NCBI RefSeq assembly: GCF_006711645.1
Contig: NZ_CP041247.1
Coordinates: forward strand, 3,782,001-3,846,000
Source: Klebsiella electrica
Lineage (GTDB): Bacteria; Pseudomonadota; Gammaproteobacteria; Enterobacterales; Enterobacteriaceae
Reading direction: 5' to 3'
DNA: 64,000 bases
Shown here: positions 10,729 to 21,684 of the stretch, one piece after another
How the letters are laid out: the number at the start of each line of letters is the position of its first letter
How positions within the stretch are numbered: position 1 is the first letter of the stretch
Translations under genes and position numbers: made by a program
The notes under the pieces: generated by a model
Databases searched by the model: none
Told to the model about the DNA's origin: nothing
Seen by the model: only the letters and a program-made list of their open reading frames with translations

Positions 10729-12630
10729 ATGAAATTACAGAATTCTTTCCGCGACTATACGGCTGAATCCTCGCTGTTCGTGCGCCGGGCGCTGGTCGCT
10801 TTTTTGGGGATTTTGCTGCTTACCGGCATACTGGTTGCCAATCTTTATAACGTGCAGATTGTTCGCTACACCGACTATCAAACGCGCTCCAACGAAAACC
10901 GTATTAAGCTGGTCCCTATTCCGCCCAGTCGCGGCATTATCTATGACCGCAACGGTACGCCGCTGGCGCTGAACCGCACCATCTACCAGCTGGAGATGAT
11001 GCCGGAAAAAGTCGATAACGTGCAGCAAACGCTGGATGCGTTACGCGATGTCATCGATCTGAGCGATGATGACATCGCCAACTTCAAAAAAGAACGCTCG
11101 CGTTCCCATCGCTTTACTTCGATTCCCGTCAAGGTCAACCTCAGCGAAGTCCAGGTGGCCCGTTTTGCGGTTAACCAGTACCGCTTTCCCGGTGTCGAGG
11201 TAAAAGGCTATAAACGCCGCTACTACCCCTATAACTCCGCGCTGACCCACGTTATCGGCTACGTCTCAAAAATAAACGATAAAGACGTCGATCGCCTGGA
11301 TAAAGAGGGCAAGCTGGCCAACTACGCCTCCACGCATGATATTGGCAAGCTGGGAATCGAGCGCTATTACGAAGACGTCCTGCACGGTCAGACCGGCTAT
11401 GAAGAGGTCGAAGTCAATAACCGTGGCCGCGTTATTCGCCAGCTCAAAGAGGTGCCTCCGCAGGCCGGGCGCGATATCTATTTGACCCTCGATCTCAAGC
11501 TTCAGCAGTATATTGAGACTCTGCTCGCCGGTAGCCGCGCTGCCGTGGTCGTCACCGACCCGCGTACCGGCAGCATCCTCGCGCTGGTCTCCACGCCGAG
11601 CTACGATCCGAACCTGTTTGTGGACGGCATCTCCAGTAAAGACTACTCCACCCTGCTGAACGACCCGAATACTCCGCTGGTCAACCGCGCGACCCAGGGG
11701 GTTTACCCGCCGGCGTCGACGGTGAAGCCTTATGTCGCCGTATCGGCCCTCAGCGCGAACGTCATCACCCGCAATACCAGCCTGTTCGACCCGGGCTGGT
11801 GGCAGCTACCGGGTTCTGACAAGCGCTACCGCGACTGGAAAAAGTGGGGGCACGGGCACCTGAACGTGACCAAAGCGCTCGAAGAGTCTGCCGATACTTA
11901 CTTCTATCAGGTCGCCTATGATATGGGGATCGACCGCCTCTCCGAGTGGATGAGCAAATTCGGTTACGGCCACTATACCGGTATCGATCTCTCCGAAGAG
12001 CGCTCCGGGAATATGCCGACCCGCGAATGGAAGCTGAAGCGCTTTAAGAAGCCCTGGTATCAGGGTGACACCATCCCGGTCGGAATCGGCCAGGGCTACT
12101 GGACCGCAACGCCGATTCAAATGAACAAAGCGCTGATGATTCTGATTAACGACGGCGTCGTGAAAGTCCCCCACCTGCTGCAAAGCACCGTCGAAGACGG
12201 TAAGCAGGTTCCCTGGGTTCAGCCGCACGAGCCGCCGGTCGGCGATATTCACTCCGGCTTCTGGGAAATCGCCAAAGACGGGATGTTCGGCGTAGCCAAC
12301 CGCGGCAACGGTACCGCGCATAAATACTTCGCCAGCGCGCCGTATAAAATTGCGGCGAAATCCGGTACGGCCCAGGTGTTTGGCCTGAAAGCCAATGAAA
12401 CCTATAACGCGCACCGCATCGCGGAACGTCTGCGCGACCATAAACTTATGACGGCGTTTGCCCCTTATAACAATCCCCAGGTTGCTGTTGCCATCATTCT
12501 TGAGAACGGCGGCGCCGGCCCGGCGGTCGGCACCATTATGCGCCAGATTCTCGACCACATTATGCTGGGCGATAACAACACAAACTTGCCGAGTGAAAAC
12601 CCGGCGGTAACGGCGGGGGAGGATCAATAA
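10729..12630 (+). CDS. mrdA: Penicillin-binding protein 2 (elongasome transpeptidase)
   Basis: Peptidoglycan DD-transpeptidase of the rod complex, working with RodA. 633 residues, as in E. coli. One N-terminal membrane anchor ([20 protein letters not shown]), a pedestal domain ([10 protein letters not shown]), then the transpeptidase domain with S330-T-V-K333, SADTY and KSGTAQ. Residue 329, just before the catalytic serine, is Ala where E. coli has Gly. The stop overlaps the mrdB start by one base. Confidence 0.97.
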   Translation: MKLQNSFRDYTAESSLFVRRALVAFLGILLLTGILVANLYNVQIVRYTDYQTRSNENRIKLVPIPPSRGIIYDRNGTPLALNRTIYQLEMMPEKVDNVQQTLDALRDVIDLSDDDIANFKKERSRSHRFTSIPVKVNLSEVQVARFAVNQYRFPGVEVKGYKRRYYPYNSALTHVIGYVSKINDKDVDRLDKEGKLANYASTHDIGKLGIERYYEDVLHGQTGYEEVEVNNRGRVIRQLKEVPPQAGRDIYLTLDLKLQQYIETLLAGSRAAVVVTDPRTGSILALVSTPSYDPNLFVDGISSKDYSTLLNDPNTPLVNRATQGVYPPASTVKPYVAVSALSANVITRNTSLFDPGWWQLPGSDKRYRDWKKWGHGHLNVTKALEESADTYFYQVAYDMGIDRLSEWMSKFGYGHYTGIDLSEERSGNMPTREWKLKRFKKPWYQGDTIPVGIGQGYWTATPIQMNKALMILINDGVVKVPHLLQSTVEDGKQVPWVQPHEPPVGDIHSGFWEIAKDGMFGVANRGNGTAHKYFASAPYKIAAKSGTAQVFGLKANETYNAHRIAERLRDHKLMTAFAPYNNPQVAVAIILENGGAGPAVGTIMRQILDHIMLGDNNTNLPSENPAVTAGEDQ

Positions 12631-13742
12631 TGACCGATAATCCGAACAAAAAATCGCTATGGGATAAAATCCATCTCGATCCGACCATGGTGCTGATTCT
12701 ACTGGCGCTGCTGACCTACAGCGCGCTGGTTATCTGGAGCGCCAGCGGCCAGGATATCGGGATGATGGAGCGTAAAATAGGCCAGATCGCCATGGGCGTG
12801 GTTATCATGATCGTGATGGCGCAAATCCCGCCGCGCGTGTATGAAGGCTGGGCGCCCTATCTCTATATCTTCTGTATCATTTTGCTGGTCGCGGTTGACG
12901 CTTTCGGCGCGATTTCCAAAGGTGCCCAGCGCTGGCTGGATCTTGGCGTCGTGCGCTTTCAGCCATCGGAAATTGCTAAAATCGCCGTGCCGCTGATGGT
13001 CGCGCGCTTTATCAACCGCGATGTGTGTCCGCCATCGCTGAAGAATACCGCCATTGCGCTGGTGCTGATTTTCCTGCCAACCCTGCTGGTTGCCGCCCAG
13101 CCGGACCTCGGGACCTCCATTCTGATTGCGTTGTCTGGCCTGTTCGTGCTGTTCCTTTCCGGGCTAAGCTGGCGTCTGATTGGCGTGGCGGTGGTGCTGA
13201 TTGCGGCGTTTATTCCGATTTTATGGTTCTTCCTGATGCATGATTATCAGCGTCAGCGCGTCATGATGTTGCTCGACCCGGAGACCGATCCGCTGGGTGC
13301 CGGCTATCATATTATTCAGTCGAAAATCGCCATTGGCTCCGGCGGATTACGCGGCAAAGGCTGGCTGCACGGCACCCAGTCGCAGCTTGAATTCCTGCCG
13401 GAACGCCATACCGACTTTATCTTTGCGGTCCTGGCGGAAGAGCTCGGCCTGATTGGCGTGCTGATTCTGCTGGCGCTCTATATCCTGCTCATCATGCGCG
13501 GGCTGTGGGTCGCCGCCCAGGCGCAAACCACTTTCGGTCGCGTCATGGCCGGTGGTTTAATGTTGATTTTATTCGTTTATGTCTTCGTAAATATTGGTAT
13601 GGTGAGTGGTATTTTACCAGTGGTGGGGGTACCGTTGCCGCTGGTCAGCTACGGGGGCTCAGCCCTGATCGTATTGATGGCCGGGTTTGGTATCGTGATG
13701 TCGATCCACACCCACAGAAAAATGTTGTCGAAAAGCGTTTAA
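12630..13742 (+). CDS. mrdB: Rod-shape SEDS glycosyltransferase RodA
   Basis: Multi-pass inner-membrane peptidoglycan polymerase of the SEDS family, partner of PBP2. 370 residues with about ten hydrophobic segments. The conserved SEDS patterns [17 protein letters not shown] and [20 protein letters not shown] near the C-terminus are present. Coupled to mrdA by a one-base overlap; rlpA follows after 10 bp. Length equals E. coli RodA. Confidence 0.97.
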   Translation: MTDNPNKKSLWDKIHLDPTMVLILLALLTYSALVIWSASGQDIGMMERKIGQIAMGVVIMIVMAQIPPRVYEGWAPYLYIFCIILLVAVDAFGAISKGAQRWLDLGVVRFQPSEIAKIAVPLMVARFINRDVCPPSLKNTAIALVLIFLPTLLVAAQPDLGTSILIALSGLFVLFLSGLSWRLIGVAVVLIAAFIPILWFFLMHDYQRQRVMMLLDPETDPLGAGYHIIQSKIAIGSGGLRGKGWLHGTQSQLEFLPERHTDFIFAVLAEELGLIGVLILLALYILLIMRGLWVAAQAQTTFGRVMAGGLMLILFVYVFVNIGMVSGILPVVGVPLPLVSYGGSALIVLMAGFGIVMSIHTHRKMLSKSV

Positions 13743-13752
13743 GGGGTTCGCG

Positions 13753-14877
13753 ATGCGTAAGCAATGGCTGGGGATCTGCATAGCAGCGGGGCTGCTGGCG
13801 GCATGTTCGGGTGAAGACGTTCAACAGAAGACGGTCAGCACTCCACAGCCGGCCGTCTGTAATGGCCCAAGCGTGGAAATCAGCGGCGCCGATCCGCATT
13901 ATGAAACGCCAAATGCCGCGGCGAATCAGGATTACGAGCGCGAAGGTAAAAGTTATAAAATCGTCCAGGATCCGTCTAACTTTACTCAGACCGGTCTGGC
14001 CGCCATTTATGACGCGGAACCCAACAGCAATCTGACGGCGTCCGGCGAAGCCTTCGACCCGACGCAGCTTACCGCGGCGCACCCGACGCTGCCGATCCCA
14101 AGCTACGTCCGCGTGACTAACCTCGCAAACGGCCGGATGATCGTCGTGCGCATTAACGATCGCGGGCCGTATGGCAACGATCGCGTTATCTCGCTCTCAC
14201 GTGCTTCCGCCGATCGCCTGAATACCTCCAATAACACCAAAGTGCGTATCGATCCGATCATCGTCGCGCCGGATGGTTCGCTTTCCGGCCCGGGTATGGC
14301 CTGTACTACCGTCGCCAAACAAACCTATGCGCTACCTGCCCGCCCGGATCTTGACGGCGGCGCCGGTGTTTCCAGCGAACCGACCGCGCAAACTGATGTC
14401 CGCCCAATCAGCAATGATACGCTGAAGCCGGAAGACAGCGTTGGCGCGCCGGTGAAAAGCGGCGGTTTCCTCGGCGCGCCTACGCCATTGAATAGCGGCG
14501 TACTGGAAAGCAGCAGCGAGCCTGCGGCTCAGACGGCCCCCCAAAGCGCGCCGGTTACCGCGCCTGGTTCTGTGCAAGGTCGCGTCACGCCGGCAGCACC
14601 GGCGACTGCCGCTGCTGCCACGGCCGTCGCCGCCTCGGCGGCCAGCGCCAGCGGCGACTTCGTCGTTCAGGTCGGCGCCGTCAGCGATCGGACCCGCGCG
14701 CAGCAATATCAGCAGCGTCTTAGCCAGCAGTTTTCCGTGCCTGGCCGCGTCGTGCAGAACGGTGCGGTGTGGCGCATTCAGCTCGGGCCGTTCGCCAGCA
14801 AATCGCAGGCCAGTACGGTACAACAGCGCCTGCAAAGTGAAGCTCAGCTGCAGTCATTTATTACTCACGCCAACTAA
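13753..14877 (+). CDS. rlpA: Septal-ring lipoprotein RlpA
   Basis: Outer-membrane lipoprotein of the septal ring; in some bacteria it is a lytic transglycosylase on naked glycans. 374 residues against 362 in E. coli. The signal [18 protein letters not shown] has a lipobox Cys. A double-psi beta-barrel domain follows ([37 protein letters not shown]), then a variable Ala/Pro/Ser-rich linker that accounts for the length difference, then a C-terminal SPOR domain ([16 protein letters not shown] to the end). Last gene of the mrd cluster. Confidence 0.94.
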   Translation: MRKQWLGICIAAGLLAACSGEDVQQKTVSTPQPAVCNGPSVEISGADPHYETPNAAANQDYEREGKSYKIVQDPSNFTQTGLAAIYDAEPNSNLTASGEAFDPTQLTAAHPTLPIPSYVRVTNLANGRMIVVRINDRGPYGNDRVISLSRASADRLNTSNNTKVRIDPIIVAPDGSLSGPGMACTTVAKQTYALPARPDLDGGAGVSSEPTAQTDVRPISNDTLKPEDSVGAPVKSGGFLGAPTPLNSGVLESSSEPAAQTAPQSAPVTAPGSVQGRVTPAAPATAAAATAVAASAASASGDFVVQVGAVSDRTRAQQYQQRLSQQFSVPGRVVQNGAVWRIQLGPFASKSQASTVQQRLQSEAQLQSFITHAN

Positions 14878-14905
14878 ACAGGCTGGGCCGTTGTCCGTAC
14901 TGTGA

Positions 14906-14940
14906 TGCGCATGAAAAAGTCATTAACAAAGTCATGCGCA
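14906..14940. repeat. Inverted repeat upstream of dacA
   Basis: Perfect nine-base inverted repeat TGCGCATGA / TCATGCGCA with a 17-base loop, in the rlpA-dacA gap. There is no T-tract on either strand, so it is not a standard terminator. It may be an operator or an mRNA structure ahead of dacA. A TATAGT hexamer at 14971-14976 could be the dacA -10. Confidence 0.6.
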
Positions 14941-15020
14941 ATGTCGGATGCCGGTCCACGGAGCATTTGTTATAGTAGGGCACTTTTTTTAACTCCATCA
15001 CGGATGCCGTTGTTCTGACC

Positions 15021-16220
15021 ATGAAGACCTCTTTCACCGCACGTTTACTCGTTACGGCCCTCTCCGTTGCAGCGCTCTCTTCCGCTGCCCACGCCGATGA
15101 CCTGAATCTCAAAACCATGATCCCAGGCGCGCCGCAGATTGACGCCGAATCCTGGATCCTTATTGATTACAATTCGGGCAAAGTGCTGGCGGAGAATAAC
15201 GCCGATTCCCGCCGCGACCCGGCGAGCCTGACCAAAATGATGACCAGCTACGTCATCGGTCAGGCCATGAAAGCGGGCAAGTTTAAAGAAACCGACCTGG
15301 TTACGGTGGGCAACGATGCGTGGGCAACCGGTAACCCGGTGTTTAAAGGCTCTTCACTGATGTTCCTGAAACCGGGTATGCAGGTGCCGGTTTCTCAGCT
15401 GATCCGCGGCATCAACCTGCAGTCAGGTAATGACGCCTGCGTCGCTATGGCCGACTACGTCGCCGGTAGCCAGGATGCCTTCGTCAGCCTGATGAACAAC
15501 TACGTCAATGCGCTGGGCCTGAAAAACAGCCACTTCCAGACCGTTCACGGCCTTGATGCCGACGGGCAGTACAGCTCTGCGCGCGATATGGCGCTGATTG
15601 GCCAGGCGCTGATCCGCGACGTACCGAACGAATACACCATCTATAAAGAAAAAGAGTTCACCTTTAACGGCATTCGTCAGCAGAACCGTAACGGTCTGCT
15701 GTGGGATAACAGCCTGAACGTCGACGGGATTAAAACCGGCCATACCGACAAAGCGGGCTATAACCTCGTCGCCTCGGCGACCGAAGGCCAGATGCGTCTG
15801 ATCTCCGCCGTTATGGGCGGTCGCACCTTCAAAGGCCGTGAATCCGAAAGCAAAAAGCTGCTGACCTGGGGCTTCCGCTTCTTCGAAACCGTTAATCCGC
15901 TGAAAGCCGGGAAAGAGTTCTCTTCCGAACCTGCCTGGTTTGGCGACAGCGATCGCGCTTCGCTGGGGGTCGATAAAGACGTTTATCTGACTATCCCTCG
16001 TGGCCGCATGAAAGACCTGAAAGCCAGCTATGTGCTGAACAATACCGAACTGCACGCACCGCTGCAGAAAAACCAGGTGGTCGGCACCATTAACTTCCAG
16101 CTGGACGGTAAAACGATCGATCAGCGCCCGCTGGTGGTCCTGCAAGAAATTCCTGAAGGCAATTTCTTCGGAAAAATGATTGATTACATCAAGTTAATGT
16201 TCCACCACTGGTTTGGTTAA
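15021..16220 (+). CDS. dacA: D-alanyl-D-alanine carboxypeptidase PBP5
   Basis: Trims the terminal D-Ala from peptidoglycan pentapeptides and helps keep normal cell shape. 399 residues (E. coli 403). A signal peptide of about 25 residues ends AAHA before DDLNLKTM. Active-site motifs are S69-L-T-K72, SGN and KTG, followed by the C-terminal beta domain and the amphipathic membrane anchor [18 protein letters not shown]. Ends at a strong terminator. Confidence 0.97.
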   Translation: MKTSFTARLLVTALSVAALSSAAHADDLNLKTMIPGAPQIDAESWILIDYNSGKVLAENNADSRRDPASLTKMMTSYVIGQAMKAGKFKETDLVTVGNDAWATGNPVFKGSSLMFLKPGMQVPVSQLIRGINLQSGNDACVAMADYVAGSQDAFVSLMNNYVNALGLKNSHFQTVHGLDADGQYSSARDMALIGQALIRDVPNEYTIYKEKEFTFNGIRQQNRNGLLWDNSLNVDGIKTGHTDKAGYNLVASATEGQMRLISAVMGGRTFKGRESESKKLLTWGFRFFETVNPLKAGKEFSSEPAWFGDSDRASLGVDKDVYLTIPRGRMKDLKASYVLNNTELHAPLQKNQVVGTINFQLDGKTIDQRPLVVLQEIPEGNFFGKMIDYIKLMFHHWFG

Positions 16221-16279
16221 AAATCGAACGCTTGAAAGTGTGATTTACATCCCCATATACTAATCATCAAAGTAACCTG

Positions 16280-16316
16280 ATAACTCCCACTCCTGGTGGG
16301 AGTTATTATTTTTTGT
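16280..16316 (+). terminator. Terminator after dacA
   Basis: Eleven-base perfect stem ATAACTCCCAC / GTGGGAGTTAT with a five-base loop, followed by TATTTTTTG. It lies in the 114-bp dacA-ybeD gap and separates the two transcripts. Confidence 0.9.
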
Positions 16317-16334
16317 CGTAATACCGGAGCTGAC

Positions 16335-16598
16335 ATGAAAACCAAACTTAACGAACTGCTTGAATTCCCTACTCCATTTACTTACAAAGTAATGGGGCAG
16401 GCGTTGCCTGAGCTGGTTGATCAGGTGGTGGAAGTGGTACAGCGCCATGCGCCTGGTGATTACTCTCCGCAGGTAAAACCGAGCAGCAAAGGGAACTACC
16501 ACTCGGTGTCTATCACCATCAACGCGACCCATATCGAGCAGGTCGAAACCCTGTACGAAGAGCTGGGCAATATCGACATCGTCCGGATGGTGCTGTAA
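16335..16598 (+). CDS. ybeD: YbeD, UPF0250/DUF493 family protein
   Basis: Small cytosolic protein of 87 residues with an ACT-like alpha/beta fold in E. coli. Molecular role unknown; it sits next to lipB across enterobacteria, which hints at lipoate metabolism. An earlier start at 16296 would lie inside the dacA terminator, so ATG 16335 ([11 protein letters not shown]) is used. The GACCCGG...CCGGGTC hairpin just after its stop (16608-16630) lacks a T-tract. Confidence 0.95.
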   Translation: MKTKLNELLEFPTPFTYKVMGQALPELVDQVVEVVQRHAPGDYSPQVKPSSKGNYHSVSITINATHIEQVETLYEELGNIDIVRMVL

Positions 16599-16696
16599 CC
16601 CATTCCCTGACCCGGCCCTGCGCCGGGTCATCCCTCCCCGCTATGCTGTGATATACTCCCCCCTCAAGTCACTTCTCTCTCTGCGGAGACGTTGTT

Positions 16697-17341
16697 TTGC
16701 AGCATAACAAAATCCTTATCCGTCAACTTGGCCTGCAACCTTACGAACCGGTCTCGCAGGCGATGCATGAATTTACCGACACCCGCGACGACACCACGCT
16801 GGACGAAATCTGGCTGGTCGAACACCCTCCGGTCTTTACTCAGGGCCAGGCGGGAAAAGCTGAACACGTGCTGGTTCCGGGCGATATTCCGGTCATTCAA
16901 AGCGATCGCGGCGGCCAGGTAACCTACCACGGACCAGGACAGCAGGTGATGTATGTTCTGCTGAACCTCAAGCGGCGCAAACTGGGCGTGCGCGAACTGG
17001 TTACCCTGCTGGAACAGACCGTGGTCAACACGCTGGCGGAATACGCGATTGAATCGCATCCTCGCGCCGATGCGCCCGGCGTCTACGTCGGCGAGCAAAA
17101 AATCTGTTCGCTGGGTTTGCGTATCCGAAGAGGTTGTTCGTTTCACGGGCTTGCGCTGAATATTGCGATGGACCTGTCGCCGTTCCTGCGGATTAACCCC
17201 TGCGGCTATGCCGGAATGGAGATGGCCCAAATGCGCCAGTGGCAGCCGGACATTCAGCCGCAGATGGTGGCGCCTCATCTGGTTGCCAACCTGCTGGCTC
17301 TGCTCGGCAACCCGCCTCACGAGATGATTGCCGCCGCTTAG
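16697..17341 (+). CDS. lipB: Octanoyl-[ACP]:protein N-octanoyltransferase
   Basis: Moves the octanoyl group from acyl carrier protein to lipoyl domains, the first step of lipoate assembly; LipA then inserts sulfur. 214 residues. Catalytic Lys135 ([10 protein letters not shown]) and Cys169 (RINPCGYAG) are present, with the [12 protein letters not shown] loop. TTG start codon, as I recall for E. coli lipB. No in-frame ATG gives the conserved N-terminus. Confidence 0.96.
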   Translation: MQHNKILIRQLGLQPYEPVSQAMHEFTDTRDDTTLDEIWLVEHPPVFTQGQAGKAEHVLVPGDIPVIQSDRGGQVTYHGPGQQVMYVLLNLKRRKLGVRELVTLLEQTVVNTLAEYAIESHPRADAPGVYVGEQKICSLGLRIRRGCSFHGLALNIAMDLSPFLRINPCGYAGMEMAQMRQWQPDIQPQMVAPHLVANLLALLGNPPHEMIAAA

Positions 17342-17485
17342 CCCCCGCTCGCTCGCGTCCCTGTCACCGGGGCGCGACATCCGCATTATCGATAGTTAAG
17401 CCATTATATTTGCAATTAAATGTCACGCACAGCGTCTCTGCTGGCCGCTATACTTGCGCTATCTCCGATAACAAGGAAGCGCTGA

Positions 17486-18445
17486 GTGGAAAATAACACG
17501 CCGTCATCAGAGTCGCCCACACCGTGGGAACCGCACCGCGACCGCCAGGCCTTCCGTATTCTGCGTAATGTGGATCTGAACCTGCTGACCATTTTTGAAG
17601 CGGTGTATGTCCACAAGGGCATCGTCAATGCCGCGAAAGTGCTGAACATTACGCCATCGGCGATCAGCCAGTCGCTGAATAAACTACGCGCTTTGTTCCC
17701 CGACCCGCTGTTTATCCGTAAAGGCCAGGGAGTGACGCCTACGGCGTACGCGACCCATCTTCACCAGTACATCAGCCAGGGAATGGAATCCTTCCTCAGC
17801 GCCCTCGACCTGGCCGGCGGGGCGGTTCAGCAACGCGCCATCACCATAGCGACCTCCCCCTTTATCGGCGCTCTGGTCATCCCGGCGATTGCGCACGCGC
17901 TCAGGCCCTCTTTTCCCCAGATCCGGTTACACAACGTCGCCATTACCGATGCCAGCAGTCAGCTGACTCAACGCCAGGTCGATTTGCTGATCGACAGCGA
18001 GACCTACACAAACCAGGCCATCGTGCATCACCTGCTGTTTGAAGATCGGCTGGTAATGTATTGCCGCGAAGGACATCCGGCGTTACCAATGCCGTTAACC
18101 GAAGAGAATCTCCGCCAGTATGAGTTTGCCCTGATATTGCCGCCGGGCCAGCGCTATCCGGCAATATACCGGCAGTTACAGGGGCCCCCGGGAGAACGCC
18201 GCTGCGGCTTCAGCAGCGACAACCTTTTTGCCCAGGCGGCGCTGATAAGCCAAAGCGATATGATAGGGCTGATGCCGGAGCAGATGTTTTCTCTGCTGGC
18301 GCGTACGTGGTCGCTGGCAAGGCTCGACTACGCTCAATTACCCGAACAACGCATTGAGATTTCACTGCATTACAACCGGATAAGCGCGCAGGAACCGTTG
18401 CTGAATCAGGTCATCGAGGTGGTTCGTCAGTCGTTTAAACAATAA
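17486..18445 (+). CDS. ybeF: LysR-family regulator YbeF
   Basis: Transcription factor of unknown target, 319 residues. The winged helix-turn-helix lies at about residues 29-88 (VDLNLLTIFEAVYVHKGIVN, then ITPSAISQSLNKLR), followed by a periplasmic-binding-protein-like effector domain. GTG start after AAGGAAG. It lies between lipB and lipA as in E. coli. It resembles the second LysR protein in this window (30569-31492) in the HTH core. Confidence 0.9.
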   Translation: MENNTPSSESPTPWEPHRDRQAFRILRNVDLNLLTIFEAVYVHKGIVNAAKVLNITPSAISQSLNKLRALFPDPLFIRKGQGVTPTAYATHLHQYISQGMESFLSALDLAGGAVQQRAITIATSPFIGALVIPAIAHALRPSFPQIRLHNVAITDASSQLTQRQVDLLIDSETYTNQAIVHHLLFEDRLVMYCREGHPALPMPLTEENLRQYEFALILPPGQRYPAIYRQLQGPPGERRCGFSSDNLFAQAALISQSDMIGLMPEQMFSLLARTWSLARLDYAQLPEQRIEISLHYNRISAQEPLLNQVIEVVRQSFKQ

Positions 18446-18471
18446 AGCACGTGAGGATAAGCATAAAACAA

Positions 18472-18558
18472 CAACTATTTTACAATTTGCCGAACAGGTA
18501 GGCTGCTTTCTGTCCCATATCAATGGTATACTGCCTGTCCTTAATTCAAAAATAGTTG
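18472..18558. repeat. Inverted repeat flanking the presumed lipA promoter
   Basis: CAACTATTTT (18472-18481) and AAAATAGTTG (18549-18558) form a perfect ten-base inverted repeat with 67 bases between. A -10-like TATACT at 18527-18532 lies inside. It could be a split operator; nothing else in the gap explains it. Confidence 0.55.
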
Positions 18559-18624
18559 ATAAATACAACATTTCCTTGAATTGATTCGCTTTCCTTCGTG
18601 ACTCGCAACTGGAACACGCACGCT

Positions 18625-19590
18625 ATGAGTAAACCCATTGTGATGGAACGCGGTGTTAAGTACCGCGACGCCGATAAAATGGCCCTTATCCCGGTGAAAA
18701 ACGTGGCAACTGAGCGTGAAGCTCTGCTCAGAAAACCGGAATGGATGAAAATCAAACTTCCGGCTGACTCGTCCCGTATCCAGGGAATCAAAGCAGCGAT
18801 GCGTAAGAACGGTCTGCACTCCGTGTGCGAAGAAGCTTCTTGCCCAAACCTTGCGGAATGCTTCAACCACGGAACGGCCACCTTTATGATCCTCGGCGCG
18901 ATTTGTACCCGTCGCTGCCCTTTCTGTGACGTTGCGCACGGTCGTCCGGTGGCGCCGGATGCCAACGAACCGCAGAAACTCGCGCAAACTATCGCCGATA
19001 TGGGCCTGCGCTATGTCGTCGTGACCTCCGTTGATCGCGACGATCTTCGCGACGGCGGCGCTCAGCACTTTGCCGATTGCATCAGCGCTATTCGTGAGAA
19101 AAACCCGACGATTAAGATTGAGACCCTGGTCCCTGATTTCCGTGGCCGTATGGATCGCGCGCTGGATATCCTCACGGTGACTCCGCCGGATGTGTTTAAC
19201 CACAACCTGGAAAACGTGCCGCGTCTGTATCGTCAGGTTCGCCCGGGCGCCGACTACAACTGGTCGCTGAAGCTGCTGGAGCGTTTTAAAGAAGCGCATC
19301 CGGAGATCCCGACGAAATCAGGTTTAATGGTCGGCCTCGGCGAGACCAACGAAGAGATTATCGAAGTTATGCGCGACCTGCGTCGCCATGGCGTGACCAT
19401 GCTCACCCTGGGCCAGTATCTGCAGCCAAGCCGTCACCACCTGCCGGTTCAGCGCTACGTCAGCCCGGACGAGTTTGAAGAGATGAAAGCCGAAGCGATG
19501 GCGATGGGCTTCACCCACGCCGCCTGCGGCCCGTTCGTTCGTTCGTCTTATCATGCCGACCTGCAAGCCAAAGGGATGGAAGTGAAGTAA
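18625..19590 (+). CDS. lipA: Lipoyl synthase
   Basis: Radical-SAM enzyme that inserts two sulfurs into protein-bound octanoyl groups. 321 residues. Auxiliary 4Fe-4S cluster cysteines are C68, C73 and C79; the radical-SAM cluster cysteines are C94, C98 and C101 (ICTRRCPFC). The C-terminal RSSYHAD supplies the conserved Ser ligand. A GTG at 18598 would add nine residues; ATG 18625 gives [10 protein letters not shown] and the E. coli length. Confidence 0.97.
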   Translation: MSKPIVMERGVKYRDADKMALIPVKNVATEREALLRKPEWMKIKLPADSSRIQGIKAAMRKNGLHSVCEEASCPNLAECFNHGTATFMILGAICTRRCPFCDVAHGRPVAPDANEPQKLAQTIADMGLRYVVVTSVDRDDLRDGGAQHFADCISAIREKNPTIKIETLVPDFRGRMDRALDILTVTPPDVFNHNLENVPRLYRQVRPGADYNWSLKLLERFKEAHPEIPTKSGLMVGLGETNEEIIEVMRDLRRHGVTMLTLGQYLQPSRHHLPVQRYVSPDEFEEMKAEAMAMGFTHAACGPFVRSSYHADLQAKGMEVK

Positions 19591-19608
19591 ATTTCACATC
19601 CCCTCAAT

Positions 19609-19643
19609 CGCCGCGTGAACCCTTTCGCGCGGCGGTCCGTTTT
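19609..19643 (+). terminator. Terminator after lipA
   Basis: Stem CGCCGCGTGAA / TTCGCGCGGCG with one mismatch, followed by GTCCGTTTTTA, 19 bases after the lipA stop. Confidence 0.75.
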
Positions 19644-19720
19644 TATCCCGCTCGCCTGACCTTTTCCTGCCTCTGGTAACAACTGGTTGCATTTTTTTAT
19701 ACTTTTTCGCGCACGGGCAA

Positions 19721-19760
19721 TAAAAAGAGGCCGCAACGCTTATCGCTGCAGCCTCTTCAA
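19721..19760 (-). terminator. Terminator of tatE
   Basis: Read on the minus strand, an AAGAGGC...GCCTCTT stem is followed by TTTATTGCC. It lies about 60 bases past the tatE stop. Confidence 0.75.
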
Positions 19761-19817
19761 CGTTCAGACTCTCGCCTGCCGGTAACCCCCTCCCGCTGTC
19801 GGGGAAGGCGCCTTTAA

Positions 19818-20024
19818 TTACTCTTTATGAGAGAGCTTCTGTGCCGGAGCGTCTTCTTCCGCACTGGTTTTCTTCGCGCTATCGTCATCGTCGTTCATGG
19901 CTTTCTTGAAGCCTTTGATAGCGGAACCCAGGTCTCCACCCAGCGTACGTAATTTTTTGGTACCAAACACTAAAATAATCAGTGCTGCGACAACCAGCAG
20001 TTTGGTAATACTAATCTCACCCAT
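19818..20024 (-). CDS. tatE: Sec-independent translocase subunit TatE
   Basis: TatA-type component that exports folded proteins across the inner membrane. 68 residues: one N-terminal membrane helix ([18 protein letters not shown]), the hinge [22 protein letters not shown] amphipathic helix, and a short acidic tail. It is a single gene away from tatABC, as in E. coli. tatE and ybeM lie in the same direction with a 127-bp gap. Confidence 0.95.
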   Translation of the reverse strand: MGEISITKLLVVAALIILVFGTKKLRTLGGDLGSAIKGFKKAMNDDDDSAKKTSAEEDAPAQKLSHKE

Positions 20025-20151
20025 AGATAACCTTCTTCTCTAAAACAAGCTGCGAATACGCCATCATACACGCGAACAATTAACGGCTATTTGACGCGCG
20101 GACACAATAGCAATCTGTAACAAGGTGAATCAAGCCTTGTTTAAAAAAACA

Positions 20152-20943
20152 TCACAATAATTGCGGTGGCGCAAAGCGGCGGTTCTTCAATACCGGCAAA
20201 CGCTCGCGAACCTGGCGCAGCGACGCTGTCGAAATGTCGGCAGTAATCATCTGCGGCCCGTCCCCTGCTCCCGCCATCGTCGTCCCCATCGGGTCGATAA
20301 TGCGGCTCTGGCCAATATTGCGGGTTCCGCATTCGCCCGCCGCCACGATATAGCAGGTCGTATCCAGAGCCCTGGCCGCCAGTAGGGTGCTCCAGTGATA
20401 CTCCTTCATTGGCCCTCTGACCCATGCGGTGGGCAACACCAGCACTTCAGCACCGTTAAGCGCCAGCGTTAACGCCAGCTCGGGAAAGCGTAAATCGTAA
20501 CAGGTCATCAGGCCAACGCGTACCCCGTCGACATCAATCAACGGTGGAATCTGTCGCCCGGCATCGACAAGGCGCGACTCCTGCATCGCAAACGCATCAT
20601 ACAAATGGAGCTTCTGGTACTGGGCAATCACCTCACCCTGGCGTATCGCCACCAGCGTATTCGTCGCTCGCCCCTCGCCGGAAGGCACATGCAGCGTCAG
20701 CACCGTGGTTAATAAACCATGATGGCGGCTTTCATCCCGCAGCAGCTGCAGAAAACCGCCATCCATCTCCTGCGCCGACTTTACCGAAAGATCCGGATCG
20801 CTGTCGTCACGCGCCAGCAACGCTTCCGGTAATACCAGCAATGATACCCCCTGCCCGGCCGCCTGGTGCATCAACGCCACGCAGGTACGCGCATTGACTC
20901 GCCAGTCCGCCGTTACGGCAAATTGTCCCGCAGCAACCCGCAT
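20152..20943 (-). CDS. ybeM: Deaminated glutathione amidase, nitrilase family (YbeM)
   Basis: Carbon-nitrogen hydrolase of the Nit1 type that removes deaminated glutathione, a metabolite-repair role known for this family. 263 residues with an apparent intact catalytic triad: Glu40 (LPEALL), Lys111 (QKLHLYD) and Cys148 ([10 protein letters not shown]). From memory, the E. coli K-12 copy is disrupted, whereas this one reads through intact. Upstream of tatE on the minus strand and divergent from crcB. Confidence 0.93.
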   Translation of the reverse strand: MRVAAGQFAVTADWRVNARTCVALMHQAAGQGVSLLVLPEALLARDDSDPDLSVKSAQEMDGGFLQLLRDESRHHGLLTTVLTLHVPSGEGRATNTLVAIRQGEVIAQYQKLHLYDAFAMQESRLVDAGRQIPPLIDVDGVRVGLMTCYDLRFPELALTLALNGAEVLVLPTAWVRGPMKEYHWSTLLAARALDTTCYIVAAGECGTRNIGQSRIIDPMGTTMAGAGDGPQMITADISTASLRQVRERLPVLKNRRFAPPQLL

Positions 20944-21027
20944 TCTCTTCTCCCGTCAGGTATTTTGTAGCCAGTGACGCATTTTGCGCGCTACACTCAA
21001 CCCCCTGTATTAACCAAATAGCAGGGA

Positions 21028-21417
21028 ATGAGAGTGTCACAACTACTTTTAGCCGTTTTTGTTGGTGGTGGTACCGGCAGCGTTTTGCGCTGGTGGCTTG
21101 GAATGAAGTTCAATCCAATGCATCACGCGATTCCCATGGGCACACTTGCAGCCAACCTGCTGGGCGCGTTTATCATTGGCGCCGGGCTGGCATGGTTTAA
21201 TCGCCTGACAAACATTGACCCAATGTGGAAACTGCTGCTCACTACCGGATTTTGCGGCGGGCTGACGACGTTTTCAACCTTCTCATCGGAGGTCTTTTTC
21301 CTGCTGCAACAGGGGCGTTTCAGCTGGGCGCTGCTGAACATTCTGGCCAATCTGTTAGGCTCATTCGCCATGACGGCAACGGCATTCTGGCTCTTTTCCC
21401 ATGCGGCCAGTCGCTAA
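21028..21417 (+). CDS. crcB: Fluoride channel CrcB/Fluc
   Basis: Small dimeric inner-membrane fluoride exporter, 129 residues with four hydrophobic segments. The conserved [23 protein letters not shown] and [17 protein letters not shown] blocks are present. ATG 21028 follows GCAGGGA; GTG 21034 would give a length closer to E. coli (127). I saw no fluoride riboswitch consensus in the 84-bp upstream gap. Confidence 0.96.
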   Translation: MRVSQLLLAVFVGGGTGSVLRWWLGMKFNPMHHAIPMGTLAANLLGAFIIGAGLAWFNRLTNIDPMWKLLLTTGFCGGLTTFSTFSSEVFFLLQQGRFSWALLNILANLLGSFAMTATAFWLFSHAASR

Positions 21418-21426
21418 CAGCAGGCA

Positions 21427-21457
21427 AAAAAAAACCCGCGTTGAGCGGGTTTTTATA
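21427..21457. terminator. Bidirectional terminator between crcB and cspE
   Basis: AACCCGC-GTTGA-GCGGGTT stem flanked by an A-tract on one side and TTTTTATA on the other, so it can stop transcription from both converging genes. Confidence 0.9.
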
Positions 21458-21474
21458 TTCTACTGACGCAATGC

Positions 21475-21684
21475 TTAGATAGCGTTTACGTTTGCAGCAG
21501 AAGGGCCTTTGGCACCGTTAGTGATTTCGAACTCTACGCGCTGACCTTCAGCCAGAGTTTTGAAACCGTTGGACTGGATTGCAGAGAAGTGTACGAATAC
21601 ATCTTTGCTGCCATCTTCCGGAGTAATGAAACCGAATCCTTTGGATTCATTAAACCACTTAACGTTACCTTTAATCTTAGACAT
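21475..21684 (-). CDS. cspE: Cold-shock-family RNA chaperone CspE
   Basis: 69-residue single cold-shock domain that melts RNA hairpins and acts as a transcription antiterminator. RNP1 KGFGFI and RNP2 VFVHF are present; the C-terminus ends NVNAI. A longer frame extends to 21768, but the ATG at 21684 ([11 protein letters not shown]) is the family start. The long 5' leader of more than 100 bases fits csp genes. Confidence 0.96.
   Translation of the reverse strand: MSKIKGNVKWFNESKGFGFITPEDGSKDVFVHFSAIQSNGFKTLAEGQRVEFEITNGAKGPSAANVNAI

Noticed and set aside
20944..21027. Fluoride riboswitch before crcB
   Set aside because: The conserved riboswitch core was not found in the 84-bp gap.
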